A stretch of DNA of 62,819 bases, from contig NZ_MRTH01000042.1 in the NCBI RefSeq assembly GCF_001956045.1, positions 1-62,819 of the forward strand, read 5' to 3'. The notes under the pieces are model-generated. The model was not told where the DNA came from. It was given only the letters and a program-made list of their open reading frames with translations, and ran no database searches. A program made the position numbers and the translations under genes. Position 1 is the stretch's first letter; each line of letters opens with the position of its first letter. This document shows positions 61,244-62,819 of this stretch, piece after piece. The DNA is from Paenibacillus sp. FSL H7-0331. GTDB lineage: Bacteria > Bacillota > Bacilli > Paenibacillales > NBRC-103111.

Positions 61244-61428
61244 GGGGACGCAACCTTTCCATTCGTTTATGTAACATAAGTATAATGGCTGAATGGGGCC
61301 CTTGCAACATACCATAGATTGATTTTGTGCTTAATTTGAATGATTTTCTGAATAGTAATGCATTTGGAGAGAATCTATAATGGAAGGAGAACATGGCCCT
61401 GTCGGGCTGGAATGGAGTGAAAATAGTA

Positions 61429-62451
61429 ATGACAACAAACTTATATGAGCGGTTGCTACCAGCACCGAGAGACGGTGGATTTGAAATGACAGAATATTGG
61501 GTTTGGTGCGGCTCGGTAGTCCAGAGTGAGGACGGACGCTTCCATATGTTCGCCTCCCGTTGGCCTAAGCATCTTCCTATGCATCCGGGTTGGCTTGCCC
61601 ATTCGGAAGTAGTGCGGGCCGTTTCCGACACGCCTGAAGGTCCGTACCAATTTCAAGAGGTCGTGTTGCCTGCCAGAGGCGCACAATATTGGGACGGCCG
61701 CAGTACTCATAATCCACATATCGTTAAACATGGAAGTAAGTATCTCCTGTATTACATGGGTACAACTTATCCGTTCCCCGATGTAGATCCAGGCGAAAAA
61801 TACGACTTGGATGATGCTCGTTGTATCGTGGCCAGAGCCAACAAACGGATCGGCTTGGCCACAGCGGATAGTGTAGAAGGACCTTGGGAGAGACTGGACA
61901 AGCCAATTCTAGATGTCCGGCCTGGCAAGTTCGACAGCTACCTTACATCGAATCCGGCTCCTTGTGTACACGAAGATGGCTCTGTACTGCTCATTTACAA
62001 ATCCAGAGCTTACAAGGGACATACCTTCAGCGATATGGCTCTTGGGGCAGCTTGGGCGGATCATTACACAGGTCCTTACCATGCTATGAGCGAGGAACCG
62101 ATTTTCCCGCCTTCGGATATTCACCTTGAAGATCCCTTCGTATGGAAAACCGAAGACGGCTATGAGATGATAGCCAAAGACATGAACGGAAACGTGGGCG
62201 GAGAAAAGCACGGAGGTATTCATGCTCATTCCCGGGACGGTATGAATTGGCAGCTTGCCGAAAATCCTAAAGCTTATTCACGGCAAGTCACCTGGGATGA
62301 CGGAACTACAAGGCGTATGGGCAATTTCGAAAGGCCGTTCCTGCTGTTCCAGAATGGGAAACCGACTCATTTGTTTGCAGCTACGGCAGACGGAGACGGA
62401 AATTTTGGTGGTCGGAACACTTGGAACATGGTTATTCCTATTAGAGAATGA
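61429..62451 (+). CDS. GH43-like glycosidase-fold protein
   Basis: A 340-residue protein with the five-bladed beta-propeller pattern of GH43/GH117-type glycoside hydrolases: S-T-H-N-P-H-I-V-K-H, repeating W/Y-D-G-R-S/D-G-M-N-W blades, S-N-P-A-P-C-V and L-E-D-P-F-V-W. The acid pair cannot be fixed by eye. ATG 61429 has GGAGTG about 9 bases before it; ATG 61393 has AAGGAG only three bases away, so 12 codons of extension are possible. No signal peptide, so it acts in the cytosol on imported sugar. Divergent from the AraC regulator; a strong terminator follows. Confidence 0.76.
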   Translation: MTTNLYERLLPAPRDGGFEMTEYWVWCGSVVQSEDGRFHMFASRWPKHLPMHPGWLAHSEVVRAVSDTPEGPYQFQEVVLPARGAQYWDGRSTHNPHIVKHGSKYLLYYMGTTYPFPDVDPGEKYDLDDARCIVARANKRIGLATADSVEGPWERLDKPILDVRPGKFDSYLTSNPAPCVHEDGSVLLIYKSRAYKGHTFSDMALGAAWADHYTGPYHAMSEEPIFPPSDIHLEDPFVWKTEDGYEMIAKDMNGNVGGEKHGGIHAHSRDGMNWQLAENPKAYSRQVTWDDGTTRRMGNFERPFLLFQNGKPTHLFAATADGDGNFGGRNTWNMVIPIRE

Positions 62452-62464
62452 TAACGAAGGTGAT

Positions 62465-62507
62465 AAACGCTGACGGAGTGAGAGCTCACTTCGACAGCGT
62501 TTTTTTG
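62465..62507 (+). terminator. Terminator after the GH43-like gene
   Basis: AACGCTG / CAGCGTT with an inner GTGA/TCAC stem, then seven Ts. Confidence 0.9.
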
Positions 62508-62550
62508 TCTATTTTCCAGGAGGCAAGGATCGTGCGCATTGCTGCTCCAT

Positions 62551-62742
62551 TTATTGATTACGTATTAGCTTGGAATCTAACCAAGGACGTACAATTGGCA
62601 GGACGCTGGCCGCTTGCATAGCTTGGGTGTGATCAAGCCCATCAACAATATGAACATCCCAGCCGAGAGCTTCAATTTCGCTACGCTTGTTAATAAGTGG
62701 TCCAACGATGTCCACCTGTACGTCGCCCCAACGTTTGCCATA
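62551..62742 (-). pseudogene. C-terminal remnant of an alpha/beta hydrolase
   Basis: Minus strand frame of 63 codons ending at a TAA (62551-62553): Y-G-K-R-W-G-D-V-Q-V-D-I-V-G-P, then G-W-D-V-H-I-V-D-G-L-D-H and L-P-I-V-R-P-W-L. This is the end of an alpha/beta hydrolase (the G-L-D-H is the histidine region). An in-frame TAG lies immediately upstream and the nucleophile is absent, so it is a fragment. Confidence 0.72.
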
Positions 62743-62819
62743 CTATATAAGTTGAACTAAAGGAATTCATTTCCAACCCGTCGAATTAAAGATATACAAC
62801 CTGAAAGCGACGGTGAAAT

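Noticed and set aside
1..62819. CRISPR arrays, rRNA, tRNA or intact transposase
   Set aside because: No regularly spaced repeats, no conserved RNA gene sequence and no transposase domain were seen in any frame.

Overview
The window looks like chromosomal DNA of a Paenibacillus-like member of the Bacillales. Evidence: AGGAGG-type ribosome binding sites, sigma-A promoters and T-rich intrinsic terminators; a T-box leader on an aminoacyl-tRNA synthetase gene; YesN/YesM-type two-component systems paired with CUT1 sugar importers that lack their own ATPase; an S-layer (SLH) protein; a PCYCGC lipoprotein; a YtrA-type GntR/ABC operon; and an ECF sigma/anti-sigma pair. No rRNA, tRNA, CRISPR array or intact insertion sequence was seen. 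This assignment is an inference from gene content. || Layout. 1-8.8 kb: PCYCGC lipoprotein, LysR regulator, a sedoheptulokinase-like FGGY kinase behind a GntR-box-like palindrome, a ytrA-type regulator with ABC transporter, a stand-alone hemY/cgoX, and rarD. 8.8-13.9 kb: a SAM methyltransferase, a large STAND-ATPase/LuxR regulator, a small heme-copper-oxidase-like membrane protein, and an MdtG-like efflux pump with a perfect 20-bp palindrome at its predicted transcription start. 14.2-25.5 kb: one long plus-strand carbohydrate locus: ThuA, MFS exporter, Gfo/Idh/MocA dehydrogenase, second ThuA, then (behind a cre-like site) two CUT1 permeases, a solute-binding lipoprotein, an AraC-type response regulator and a sensor kinase. 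The ThuA plus dehydrogenase pairing suggests oxidised (keto) glycosides, with import controlled by the two-component system and CcpA. || 25.6-38.6 kb is mixed: a membrane protein, an AlkZ-like DNA glycosylase candidate, a SWIM/SNF2 gene pair, a GNAT enzyme, a secreted Ig-repeat protein with an inserted domain, an LLM flavin monooxygenase, an HbpS-like protein, and a MarR-NAD(P)-binding-DUF1772 unit with matching operators. 38.6-47.3 kb: T-box-controlled glnS, an NRDE protein, a MerR regulator, a PQQ/Big_2/SLH surface protein, an ECF sigma/anti-sigma pair, and an alpha/beta hydrolase. 47.6-54.2 kb: a second sugar-import locus in which the response regulator and the kinase flank the transporter. 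|| 54.3-62.8 kb begins with an MBL hydrolase and then becomes a gene graveyard: a broken VOC protein, a truncated DUF1835 gene, frameshifted phage-type adenine methylase, and a terminase fragment apparently joined to an inverted ArpU-like fragment. Small proteins of unknown function, a lipoprotein, a secreted phospholipase-D-like protein, an AraC regulator divergent from a GH43-like protein, and a C-terminal alpha/beta-hydrolase remnant complete it. The two points most worth following are the double-ThuA operon with its transporter, and the chimeric prophage scar.
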